From Aquisalimonas sp007126095 (GTDB taxonomy: Bacteria; Pseudomonadota; Gammaproteobacteria; Nitrococcales; Aquisalimonadaceae): 64,000 nt of DNA. The notes beneath the pieces were generated by a model that worked only from the letters and a program-made list of their open reading frames with translations, did no database searches and had not been told where the DNA came from. This document shows, in pieces, positions 52,066 to 60,071 of the stretch (the stretch's first letter is position 1; each line of letters begins with the position of its first letter). The stretch covers positions 1 through 64,000 of the forward strand of contig NZ_JBLWFT010000013.1 in assembly GCF_048323695.1 (NCBI RefSeq). The letters run 5' to 3'. The position numbers and the translations under genes were made by a program.

Positions 52066-54204
52066 ATGCGCCTGCAATTGAGTATTCGCGCCATGCTGTT
52101 GGGCCTGTTCGGGACCGCCATCGTCGCCGCACTGTTGCTGGCTGCGGTGGCGCTGGTCTCCAACGCCCGACTGGTAAACACCCAGGACTACATTCTCGGC
52201 GAAGTGCTGCCGAACCAGATCGCCCGCACGGACATCGGCAACATCATGGCGGGGTTCGGTGAGCGCCATGCCGAGCTGATCGGCGCAGAGCGCGTCCAGG
52301 GGCTCGACGACGCCATCCAGCTCGCCGAGCTGGAGCGCGACTACCAGGCCGCCAGTACGAATCTGGAGCAACTTGCGGCAGAGGACGAGCGCGCCGCGGA
52401 GCTGGCCGCGTCCCTCGATACCGGCTATGGCACGCTGGTGGAGGCCGACCGGGCGTTGGAGGAGACCCGGCGGCACTACCTGCACTTGCTGGAGGAGATC
52501 GAGGCCCAGGTCGCCACCATGGATGAGCACATCGGTACGGTACTGGTTCAGGCGGAGCGCATGGCGGGTCAGGCCACACTGCGTCGCGTCCGTCAGGAGC
52601 GAGAGCTGCGCGGCGAACTGGAGCGGGTCGGTGGTGATGTTCGTGCGCTGCCTCCCATGCTCGTGGAAGGGCTGATCGAGCGCCGACTGGATATTGTCCG
52701 GCTCAGCGGCGACATTCAGGTCGCTGTGGCCAACCTGGCCGGGCTCGGCCGCAACCTGCGACTGATCAACGACCCATTCATGCTTACCAGCACGCGCCAA
52801 AACGAGGTCAATCAGCAGTTGAATCTGGCCCTGCAGTCGGCGGCGCAGATCCGGGACTCGGAGTGGAGTGACCGCCAGCAACGCGAGATGGCCGGGGAGC
52901 TGCACGACATCATCGCCGCCATGGGTGCGTTGATGGTGGACGGCGACGATTCCGTATATGCGTTGCGCCAGCAGCAGCTCGAACTGGAACAGCGCCAGAG
53001 CGAGGCGTTGAGCGATGTCCGCGCCGCCACCGCCGACATGCGGGCCAGCATGGGGGACCTGGAGGCGTACGTCATGGCGGAGGCCGACAGCGCCGTGGAC
53101 ACGGCCCAGACCCTGGCAACCGCCGGGCGCAACGCCATCCTCGTGGTCACCCTCGGCGTCATCGCCCTGCTGGTGGTGTTCGGCCTGCGCACGGTCCAGC
53201 GGGTGCTCCAGCCCATCGGCCAGATGCGTCGACAGATGGAGACCATGGGCGGGGAAGCCAGCCAGACCGGCGACCTCAGCATGCGGATCCATACCGGCCG
53301 GGATGATGAACTGGGGCAGACCGCCAACGCCTTCAACCAGATGATGGCGACGTTCCAGGACATGATCCGCAACATCGTGGAGACGGCCCACGGCGTGCAG
53401 GAGCAGTCGTCCTCGCTGGAGAAGCTGGCTGCGTCGAGCAAGGATGCCGCTGGCCGCCAGCAGAGCGAGACCGAGGAAGTGGCGGCGGCCATCAACGAAA
53501 TGGCCACCACCGTCCAGGAAGTGGCGCGCAACACCCAGCATGCCGCTGAACTGGCTAACAATGGCCGTGAAGCGGCTACGCACGGCACGGCCGTGGTGGA
53601 GCAGAACGCCAGCTCCATCAGTCGCCTGTCCGATGCGGTGGAGCGCGCGGTGCGCGTGATCGGCGATCTCAAGAACCAGACGGACAACATCACCCAGGTA
53701 TTGTCCGTGATCCAGGAGGTCTCGGAGCAGACCAACCTGCTGGCGCTGAATGCCGCCATCGAAGCGGCCCGCGCCGGCGACCACGGTCGCGGGTTCGCGG
53801 TGGTGGCCGACGAAGTCCGTACCCTGGCCAGCCGCACCCAGTCGTCGGCGCGCGAGATTGAGGAGATGATCGAGAAGCTCCAGGCCGGCGCCGACGAAGG
53901 TGTTGCGGTAATGCAGGAGAGCCATCAGCAGGCGGAAACCAGCGTGACCCAGGCGGGCGAAGCCGGCGCGGCGCTGGAGACGCTCAACTCCACGGTCTCG
54001 GAGATCTCGGACATGAACACCCAGATCGCCAGTGCCGCGGAGGAGCAGAGTGCCGTGGCCGACACCATCAACGAGAGCGTCAACCGGCTTAGTGACATCG
54101 CTCGGGAGGGCGCCGCTTCCAACGAACAGGTCGCCCGCGCCAACGATGAGCTGGTGCGTCTGGCCGGCGAGCTGCGCGAGCTGGCGGGGCGTTTCCGCAC
54201 CTGA
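52066..54204 (+). CDS. Methyl-accepting chemotaxis protein with large helical periplasmic domain
   Basis: The 712-residue transmembrane chemoreceptor has a first membrane helix at about residues 9-31. A long periplasmic region (about 32-353) is predicted almost all helical and rich in Glu, Leu and Ala. The second helix (NAILVVTLGVIALLVVFGL) follows at about 355-375, then HAMP (RVLQPIGQMRRQM) and a cytoplasmic signalling domain. That domain's tip reads EQTNLLALNAAIEAARAGDHGRGFAVVADEVRTLA. No C-terminal CheR-docking pentapeptide is seen. The periplasmic size fits the helical bimodular type related to the TorS sensor. It is paired with the binding protein 21 bp upstream. Confidence 0.92.
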   Translation: MRLQLSIRAMLLGLFGTAIVAALLLAAVALVSNARLVNTQDYILGEVLPNQIARTDIGNIMAGFGERHAELIGAERVQGLDDAIQLAELERDYQAASTNLEQLAAEDERAAELAASLDTGYGTLVEADRALEETRRHYLHLLEEIEAQVATMDEHIGTVLVQAERMAGQATLRRVRQERELRGELERVGGDVRALPPMLVEGLIERRLDIVRLSGDIQVAVANLAGLGRNLRLINDPFMLTSTRQNEVNQQLNLALQSAAQIRDSEWSDRQQREMAGELHDIIAAMGALMVDGDDSVYALRQQQLELEQRQSEALSDVRAATADMRASMGDLEAYVMAEADSAVDTAQTLATAGRNAILVVTLGVIALLVVFGLRTVQRVLQPIGQMRRQMETMGGEASQTGDLSMRIHTGRDDELGQTANAFNQMMATFQDMIRNIVETAHGVQEQSSSLEKLAASSKDAAGRQQSETEEVAAAINEMATTVQEVARNTQHAAELANNGREAATHGTAVVEQNASSISRLSDAVERAVRVIGDLKNQTDNITQVLSVIQEVSEQTNLLALNAAIEAARAGDHGRGFAVVADEVRTLASRTQSSAREIEEMIEKLQAGADEGVAVMQESHQQAETSVTQAGEAGAALETLNSTVSEISDMNTQIASAAEEQSAVADTINESVNRLSDIAREGAASNEQVARANDELVRLAGELRELAGRFRT

Positions 54205-54230
54205 TGGTGTTACCCTGATACGGCGCTGTC

Positions 54231-54263
54231 GGGCGCGATCCGGAGAGACTCCGGGTCGCGCCC
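54231..54263. other. Strong hairpin between chemoreceptor gene and speA
   Basis: Fifteen-base arms at 54231-54245 and 54249-54263 pair with one G-T wobble around an AGA loop, 26 bp after the chemoreceptor stop. There is no T-run. It may end or attenuate the upstream transcript before speA. Confidence 0.5.
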
Positions 54264-54306
54264 GGTTGCGTCTGATCGGGGGACACCAGCGGAGACAGTC
54301 GGCATC

Positions 54307-56187
54307 ATGGGCGAGTGGAGCATCCAGGACGCGCGCCAGCTTTACAACACCGCGCACTGGGGCGGCGGTTATTTCGACATCGGCGACCAGGGGCGGGTCG
54401 TGGTGCGGCCCTCCGGGCAGGGCGGCGGCACCGCCATCGACCTGGACGCGCTCGCGGATGCCGTCCAGGCGCGCGGGTTGTCGCTGCCCGTGCTCGTGCG
54501 GTTCGTGGATATCCTCCACCACCGCGTGGACAGCCTCTGCAACGCCTTCCAGTCTGCCATGGCGGCCCACGCTTACCAGGGCCGTTACACCGCCGTCTAT
54601 CCCATCAAGGTCAACCAGCAGCGCCGTGTGGTGGAAGAGATTCTCTCCCGGGGCGAGCAGCGGGTTGGGCTCGAGGCCGGCAGCAAACCGGAACTCATGG
54701 CCGTGCTTGCACTGGCGCCGGCCGGCGGCACGGTCATCTGCAACGGCTACAAGGATCGCGAATACGTGCGCCTTGCGCTTCTGGGGCAGGAGCTGGGCAT
54801 GGACGTGCGCATCGTCATGGAAAAGCGCAGCGAAGCGGATCTGGTGGTGGCGGAGGCGCAGCGCCTCGGAGTCACCCCCCGGCTCGGCATGCGGGTACGG
54901 CTGGCCTCCATCGGTGCCGGCAAGTGGCAGAACACCGGCGGCGAGAAGTCCAAGTTCGGCTTGAGCGCATCCCAGGCGTTGAGCGTGGTCGATCGGCTCC
55001 GGGCGGACGGGTTCGAGCACACCCTGGATCTGCTGCACTTCCATCTGGGCTCGCAGATTCCCAACGTCCGCGACATCCGCAGCGGCATGCGTGAAGCGGC
55101 CCGCTACTACGCGGAGCTGCGCGCCCTTGGCGTGCCCGTGACCACCGTGGACGTGGGCGGTGGCCTCGGGGTCGACTACGAGGGCACCCGCTCCCGCAAT
55201 TACTGTTCCATGAACTACTCGGTGGACGAGTACGCCAGCAACGTGGTGCACGCGCTCTGGGAAATCTGCAGCGAGCGCGACCTGCCCCACCCGGACATCA
55301 TCTCCGAGTCCGGCCGGGCGCTCACCGCCCATCACGCGGTGCTGCTGACCAACGTCATCGACCACGACAGCCCCGGCGAAGAGCGTGCCGAAGCCCCCGG
55401 CGACGGTGGGCCGCAGGTGCTCGCCGACCTCTGGCAGACCCTGACGGAAGCCGCCGGGCGTTCCCCGATCGAGCGCTATCACGATGCTGTCCACGGCCTG
55501 CAGGAGGCGCAGGCCATGTACACCCACGGCGTGCTCGGCCTGCAGCAGCGTGCCCATGCGGAGCAGTTGTACACGGCCATCTGCCGCCAGGTCCGGGGGC
55601 AGCTCAGCCCCACCGCCCGCAATCACCGGGAAGTGCTGGACGAACTCAACGAGAAGCTGGCGCAGAAGCTCTTCTGCAATCTGTCGATCTTCCAGTCCAT
55701 GCCCGACGTCTGGGCCATCGACCAGGTCTTCCCGATCCTGCCTCTGGCGGGGCTGGACGAGCGGCCCACGGCGCGCGCCGTGCTGCAGGACCTCACCTGC
55801 GACTCGGATGGCAGCGTCCAGTACTACGTGGATGGCGAGGGCGTGGAGAGCACCCTGCCCCTGCCGCCGTTCAGGCCGGGCACACCCTACCGGCTCGGGA
55901 TCTTCATGGTCGGCGCCTACCAGGAGATCCTCGGTGACATGCACAACCTGTTCGGCGACACCGCGGCCATCAACGTGCACCTGGACGGTGACGGCTACCG
56001 GCTCAGCGAGCCCGTGGCCGGGGATACGGTCGAGCAGGTGCTGCACTATGTCCATTTCCGGCGAGACGACCTGCTGCAGGCCTATGAGCAGAAAGTGAGG
56101 GCGGCGTCGCTGGATGCGTCCCGGCAGCGCGAGTGTCTGGAGGCGCTGGAGACGGGCCTGCGGGGCTATACCTACCTGGAAGACTGA
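54307..56187 (+). CDS. speA: Biosynthetic arginine decarboxylase
   Basis: The 626-residue PLP enzyme makes agmatine from arginine, the entry to putrescine by the agmatine route. The PLP lysine lies in YTAVYPIKVNQQRRVVEE. Other signatures are VGLEAGSKPEL, HFHLGSQIPNVRDIR, TVDVGGGLGVDYEGTRS and IISESGRALTAHHAVL. Length matches SpeA. It is separated from speE by the binding-protein/chemoreceptor pair; agmatinase (speB) is not seen here. The downstream dehydrogenase starts 26 bp later. Confidence 0.95.
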   Translation: MGEWSIQDARQLYNTAHWGGGYFDIGDQGRVVVRPSGQGGGTAIDLDALADAVQARGLSLPVLVRFVDILHHRVDSLCNAFQSAMAAHAYQGRYTAVYPIKVNQQRRVVEEILSRGEQRVGLEAGSKPELMAVLALAPAGGTVICNGYKDREYVRLALLGQELGMDVRIVMEKRSEADLVVAEAQRLGVTPRLGMRVRLASIGAGKWQNTGGEKSKFGLSASQALSVVDRLRADGFEHTLDLLHFHLGSQIPNVRDIRSGMREAARYYAELRALGVPVTTVDVGGGLGVDYEGTRSRNYCSMNYSVDEYASNVVHALWEICSERDLPHPDIISESGRALTAHHAVLLTNVIDHDSPGEERAEAPGDGGPQVLADLWQTLTEAAGRSPIERYHDAVHGLQEAQAMYTHGVLGLQQRAHAEQLYTAICRQVRGQLSPTARNHREVLDELNEKLAQKLFCNLSIFQSMPDVWAIDQVFPILPLAGLDERPTARAVLQDLTCDSDGSVQYYVDGEGVESTLPLPPFRPGTPYRLGIFMVGAYQEILGDMHNLFGDTAAINVHLDGDGYRLSEPVAGDTVEQVLHYVHFRRDDLLQAYEQKVRAASLDASRQRECLEALETGLRGYTYLED

Positions 56188-56213
56188 GACCGGAGATAAC
56201 GGAGGTGACGAAC

Positions 56214-57098
56214 ATGAAAGTCGGCGTGATCGGCATGGGTGCCATGGGCACCGGAATGGCGCGCAATCTGCACAAGGCGGGGCTGCTCGAGGCGGTGTGG
56301 AACCGCTCCGCGGACAAGGCGGACGCGATTGCGGCCGAGCTGGGCGTCGCGGCCGCGGCCGACCCGGCGACCCTGGCCGGCCAGTGCGACGTCATCGTCA
56401 CCTGCGTCTCCAGGGACGAGGACGTGCTGGCCGTCATGGACGCCATGGCACCGGGGCTGTCCGCCGGCAAGACGGTGGTGGACACCTCCACCATTGCCGT
56501 GGATACCGCCAAGCAGGCTGCTGCCAGACTCGCCACGGCCGGCGTCGAGTTCCTGGATGCTCCCGTGTCGGGCGGCAAGGAAGGCGCACAGACCGGGCAG
56601 CTGGTGTTCATGATCGGCGGTGACCCGACCGTGGTGGAGCGGCTGCGTCCGGCGTTCGACGCCATGGGCAAGAGCGCCACGCACATGGGCGACGTGGGTT
56701 CCGGTCAGGCGACCAAGGCCGTGAACCAGATCATGTGTGCCGGCATCAACCAGGCCGTGACCGAGGCGCTGGCCTTCGGCCAGGCGTCGGGGCTGGACAT
56801 GGACAAGGTCATCGACGTGGTCAGCGGTGGCGCCGCCGGCAACTGGTTCCTGCAGATGCGCGGCCCGACCATGGTCAAGGGCACCTTCGAGCCTGGCTTC
56901 AAGCTGGCCCTGCACCACAAGGACCTCACCATCTGTCGCCAGATGCTGGACAACATGAACGTCGCGCTGCCGACGGTGGAGATGACGCTCAAGCACTACG
57001 ACCGCCTGCTCGCTGCGGGTTATGGCGACGAGGACATCTCCGCGCTCTACCGCGACAAGCGCGAGCTGTTCAACGGCGGCAACAAGAAATCCCTGTAG
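56214..57098 (+). CDS. NAD(P)-dependent beta-hydroxyacid dehydrogenase (HIBADH/GarR family)
   Basis: The 294-residue protein has an N-terminal Rossmann domain with KVGVIGMGAMGTGMARNL and a substrate loop FLDAPVSGGKEGA. The catalytic Lys is in GSGQATKAVNQIM, followed by the all-helical C-terminal domain. The family includes 3-hydroxyisobutyrate dehydrogenase and tartronate semialdehyde reductase; the exact substrate cannot be set by eye. The start at 56214 has GGAGGTG upstream. It lies between speA and an SseB-like gene, both plus strand. Confidence 0.88.
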   Translation: MKVGVIGMGAMGTGMARNLHKAGLLEAVWNRSADKADAIAAELGVAAAADPATLAGQCDVIVTCVSRDEDVLAVMDAMAPGLSAGKTVVDTSTIAVDTAKQAAARLATAGVEFLDAPVSGGKEGAQTGQLVFMIGGDPTVVERLRPAFDAMGKSATHMGDVGSGQATKAVNQIMCAGINQAVTEALAFGQASGLDMDKVIDVVSGGAAGNWFLQMRGPTMVKGTFEPGFKLALHHKDLTICRQMLDNMNVALPTVEMTLKHYDRLLAAGYGDEDISALYRDKRELFNGGNKKSL

Positions 57099-57111
57099 TC
57101 CCGGAGGTGAG

Positions 57112-57537
57112 ATGAGTACCGACACGCGCTTCGCCGAGTTCGAGCCGCTCAACGATCTGGAGCAGGATCTGCTGGCGGCTCACACCGGCGAGATGGAAAC
57201 CGTGGAGTTCATGCAGCGCATGGCCGAAAGCCAGGTGGCGCTGCTGGTGGACCAGGAGTTCGCCGAGTCGGAGCACCCCGAAGGGGTGCAGCCCCTGGTG
57301 CTCCAGGGGGACGATGGCGAAGGGTTGCTGGCCGTGTTCACCGCCCCGGCCCGTGGCTACCCGGTGACCGAGGAGCACCCGGAGTTCGCCTTCTCCGTGG
57401 AGGTCTCGTTTGCCTGGGCGGTGCACAGCACCTGGGATGGCATGGGCGTGGTGGTCAATCCGGGCTGGGCGGTGGGGTTCACCATACCGCCCGACGCGGT
57501 CCGCGGCATGAAAGGCGGCGAGAGCCGGCTTCAGTAG
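57112..57537 (+). CDS. SseB-like protein
   Basis: The 141-residue acidic protein has the general layout of the SseB N-terminal domain: LNDLEQDLLAAHTGEMETVEFMQRMAES, then LLAVFTAPARGYPV and GVVVNPGWAVGFTIPPDAV. The NPG turn is conserved in that family. No signal or membrane segment is seen. The start has CCGGAGGTGAG upstream, 13 bp after the dehydrogenase stop, so co-transcription is likely. Function is unknown; no type III secretion genes are near. Confidence 0.75.
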   Translation: MSTDTRFAEFEPLNDLEQDLLAAHTGEMETVEFMQRMAESQVALLVDQEFAESEHPEGVQPLVLQGDDGEGLLAVFTAPARGYPVTEEHPEFAFSVEVSFAWAVHSTWDGMGVVVNPGWAVGFTIPPDAVRGMKGGESRLQ

Positions 57538-57549
57538 CGCGGCAGGCCG

Positions 57550-58188
57550 TCAGCTGCGCGAGCGCAGCAGGATGCTGTCGACGTTGTTGTCCTCCAGCTG
57601 GCTGCGCAGCGAATCCACGCGGTCGCGGTCGGCGAACGGGCCGATGCGCACGCGGTGCCATGTCTCGCCGGTGTCCACCTCCACGCTTTCGATGTTCGCC
57701 TGCACGCCGATAAGTGCCAGGTTGGCCTTCATGCGATCGGCGTCCTCGTGGGACTGAAACGAACCCGCCTGCACCATGTAGTGGGGCGTTTCCTCGTCGT
57801 CCGCCGTGGCCGGCTGCTCTGCCGGTGCCGGGTCGGGGGTGGTGACCTCCGGCTCTGGCGCGGCCGGTGCATCCGGCATCGCCGTGACGGCCTCTTCGTC
57901 CTCCGGCTCGTCCGGTACCACCACCTCCATCTCCGAGAGCAGCTCGTAGAATTCGAAGCGCGGGCGGTTGCTGCCGCTGCTGCGCTCACCCTGCTGCTGG
58001 GCGGTCTCGCCGGAGGACGACGGGCTCATGACGCCGCTGTCCCGATCGTGATGCATGTGCACCAGAAACGCCACGAACAGGCCGGGCAATAGCCCGCTCA
58101 GGAACCAACCCATGCGGGAGCCGCCAGCGGCCTGCTGCTTCGGTTGTGGTTTGCGCTTTGCGCCGGTACTGCGTTTGGTATTGGCCAT
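57550..58188 (-). CDS. SPOR-domain membrane protein, FtsN-like
   Basis: The 212-residue bitopic protein has a basic cytoplasmic tail (TKRSTGAKRKPQPKQQ) and one membrane helix (MGWFLSGLLPGLFVAFLVHM, about residues 26-45). A Pro/Glu/Ala-rich periplasmic linker follows. The C-terminal SPOR domain (about 135-210) has YMVQAGSFQSHEDADRMKANL and WHRVRIGPFADRDRVDSL. SPOR domains bind denuded septal peptidoglycan. Location just after argS on the same strand is a common place for FtsN-like genes, so a division role is likely. It is shorter than E. coli FtsN. Confidence 0.87.
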   Translation of the reverse strand: MANTKRSTGAKRKPQPKQQAAGGSRMGWFLSGLLPGLFVAFLVHMHHDRDSGVMSPSSSGETAQQQGERSSGSNRPRFEFYELLSEMEVVVPDEPEDEEAVTAMPDAPAAPEPEVTTPDPAPAEQPATADDEETPHYMVQAGSFQSHEDADRMKANLALIGVQANIESVEVDTGETWHRVRIGPFADRDRVDSLRSQLEDNNVDSILLRSRS

Positions 58189-58206
58189 GATCTGCGTCCG
58201 TGATCC

Positions 58207-59967
58207 TTACATGGCGTCCGGGGCACTGACACCGAGCAGGTGCAGCCCGTTGCGGATGACCTGGCGTGCGGCCAGCACCAGGTTCAGGCGCGCGTCCCGC
58301 AGGTCGGCGTCGTCGACCAGGAACTGGTGTGCGTTGTAGTACGTGTGGACATGGCTCGCCAGCTCCCGCAGAAAGTGCGCGATCTGGTGCGGTTCCCGCG
58401 CCGCGGCGGCGATCTCGATCACTTCCGGGTAGCGGCCGATGGCGCTGACCAGCTCGGTTTCGTGTGGCTCGGTGAGGCGCGTGAGGTGCCGGTCGCCGTT
58501 GGCGTCGTCGTGCTCCAGCCCCTTCTCCTGCAGCTGCGCCATGACGCTGCAGATGCGCGCGTGGGCGTACTGGATGTAGTACACCGGATTGTCGTTGGAC
58601 TGGGACTTGGCCAGCTCCAGGTCGAAGTCCAGGTGCTGCTCGGGTTTGCGCATGACGTAGAAGAACCGGGCGGCATCGGCGCCCACGTCGTCGCGCAGCT
58701 CCCGCAGCGTGACGAACTGGCCCGAGCGTGTCGACATCTGCATGCGTTCGCTGCCGCGGTAGAGAATGGCGAACTGCACCAGACGTACGTCCAGCTGGTC
58801 CGGCTCGTGGCCGAATGCCCGCATTGCCGCATGGACCCGCGGCACGTAGCCGTGGTGGTCGGCGCCCCAGATGTCGATGCACTGGTCGTAACCGCGGTCG
58901 AGCTTGTTCAGGTGGTAGGCGATGTCGGAGGCGAAGTAGGTCACCGCCCCGTTCTCACGGCGCACGACGCGGTCCTTCTCGTCGCCAAACGCGCTGGAGC
59001 GGAACCAGGTGGCGCCCTCCGACTCGTACAGGTGGCCGGCTTCGTCCAGTCTCTGCAGTGCCTGGTCCACGGCGCCGCTGTCCGTGAGGGAGCGTTCCGA
59101 AAACCACTCGTCGTAGGTGACACCGAATGCGCCCAGGTCCTCGCGGATGTCCTCCAGCACCGTCTCCAGTGCCAGGGCGAAGACCACTTCATATGCGTCC
59201 GGCCCGAGCAGGGTTTTCGCGCGGGCGATCAGGGTGTCGATGTACTCTTCCTTGTCGCCGCCTTCGCACGCATCCAGCGGCAGTTCGGCGAAGACCACTT
59301 CGGCCGGATGCAGAAAGTGGTCCTCCTCCCGGTGCATGAGCCGTTGGGCGATGGTGCGGACGTAATCGCCCCGGTAGGCATTGTCGGGGAAGCGCAGCGA
59401 CTCGCCCTCCAGCTCCAGGTAACGCAGCCAGACGCTGGTGGCGAGGATGTCCATCTGTCGGCCGGCGTCGTTGACGTAGTACTCGCGGTGCACGTCGTAG
59501 CCGGCGGTGGCCAGCAGGCTCGCCAGGGCCCCGCCGAAGGCGGCGCCGCGGCCGTGGCCCACGTGCAGCGGCCCGGTGGGATTGGCGGACACGAACTCGA
59601 TGTTGATGCGCTGCCCGGCACCCAGGTCGGCGCGGCCGTATGCCTGGCCGCGGGACAGCGCGTCGCGGACTGCGGTGTAGGCCGCTTCCGCGGTGATGTC
59701 GATGTTGATGAACCCGGGCCCCGCGATGGTGACGCCGGCGACCCCCGGATCATCAGGGATGGCGGCGACCAGGCGCTCGGCCAGCTCCCTGGGCTTCATG
59801 CGGGCCTGCTTTGCCAGCACCATGGCGGTATTCACCGCGTAATCGCCATGGCTCTTGTCCCGGGCCCGTTCCACCTGGATCTCGACCCGGGTGTCCGCGG
59901 GCAGCGTGCCGTCCGCGATCAGGCCGTCCACGGCCGTGGCAATAAGACTGCGAAGCTGTTCTTTCAT
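58207..59967 (-). CDS. argS: Arginyl-tRNA synthetase
   Basis: The 586-residue class I synthetase has an N-terminal Add1 domain (about 1-110). The HIGH signature appears as SANPTGPLHVGHGRGAAFG, and the catalytic core includes WGADHHGYVPRVHAAMRA. The KMSKS region reads MQMSTRSGQFVTL, the degenerate form usual for ArgRS. The helical anticodon-binding domain contains YAHARICSVM and LRELASHVHTYYNAHQFL. Length and motifs agree. It lies 18 bp upstream of the SPOR gene and 104 bp downstream of priA, all minus strand. Confidence 0.96.
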   Translation of the reverse strand: MKEQLRSLIATAVDGLIADGTLPADTRVEIQVERARDKSHGDYAVNTAMVLAKQARMKPRELAERLVAAIPDDPGVAGVTIAGPGFINIDITAEAAYTAVRDALSRGQAYGRADLGAGQRINIEFVSANPTGPLHVGHGRGAAFGGALASLLATAGYDVHREYYVNDAGRQMDILATSVWLRYLELEGESLRFPDNAYRGDYVRTIAQRLMHREEDHFLHPAEVVFAELPLDACEGGDKEEYIDTLIARAKTLLGPDAYEVVFALALETVLEDIREDLGAFGVTYDEWFSERSLTDSGAVDQALQRLDEAGHLYESEGATWFRSSAFGDEKDRVVRRENGAVTYFASDIAYHLNKLDRGYDQCIDIWGADHHGYVPRVHAAMRAFGHEPDQLDVRLVQFAILYRGSERMQMSTRSGQFVTLRELRDDVGADAARFFYVMRKPEQHLDFDLELAKSQSNDNPVYYIQYAHARICSVMAQLQEKGLEHDDANGDRHLTRLTEPHETELVSAIGRYPEVIEIAAAAREPHQIAHFLRELASHVHTYYNAHQFLVDDADLRDARLNLVLAARQVIRNGLHLLGVSAPDAM

Positions 59968-60071
59968 GGGTGATGACAGACCGTTAATCCGAATTGGGGG
60001 GTATTATCCCGGTTCGCGGTGCCGCCCACAAATCGACCCGTGCGCAGAAACCACCTGGAATCAGAAACCAC

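Noticed and set aside
51163..56055. 1,630-codon open frame on the minus strand across three plus-strand genes
   Set aside because: It spans the binding protein, chemoreceptor and speA, all with clear motifs. The antisense product is low complexity and lacks a ribosome site.
57112..57537. Type III secretion effector or translocon gene
   Set aside because: SseB-like domains occur widely in housekeeping contexts, and no secretion genes lie near.
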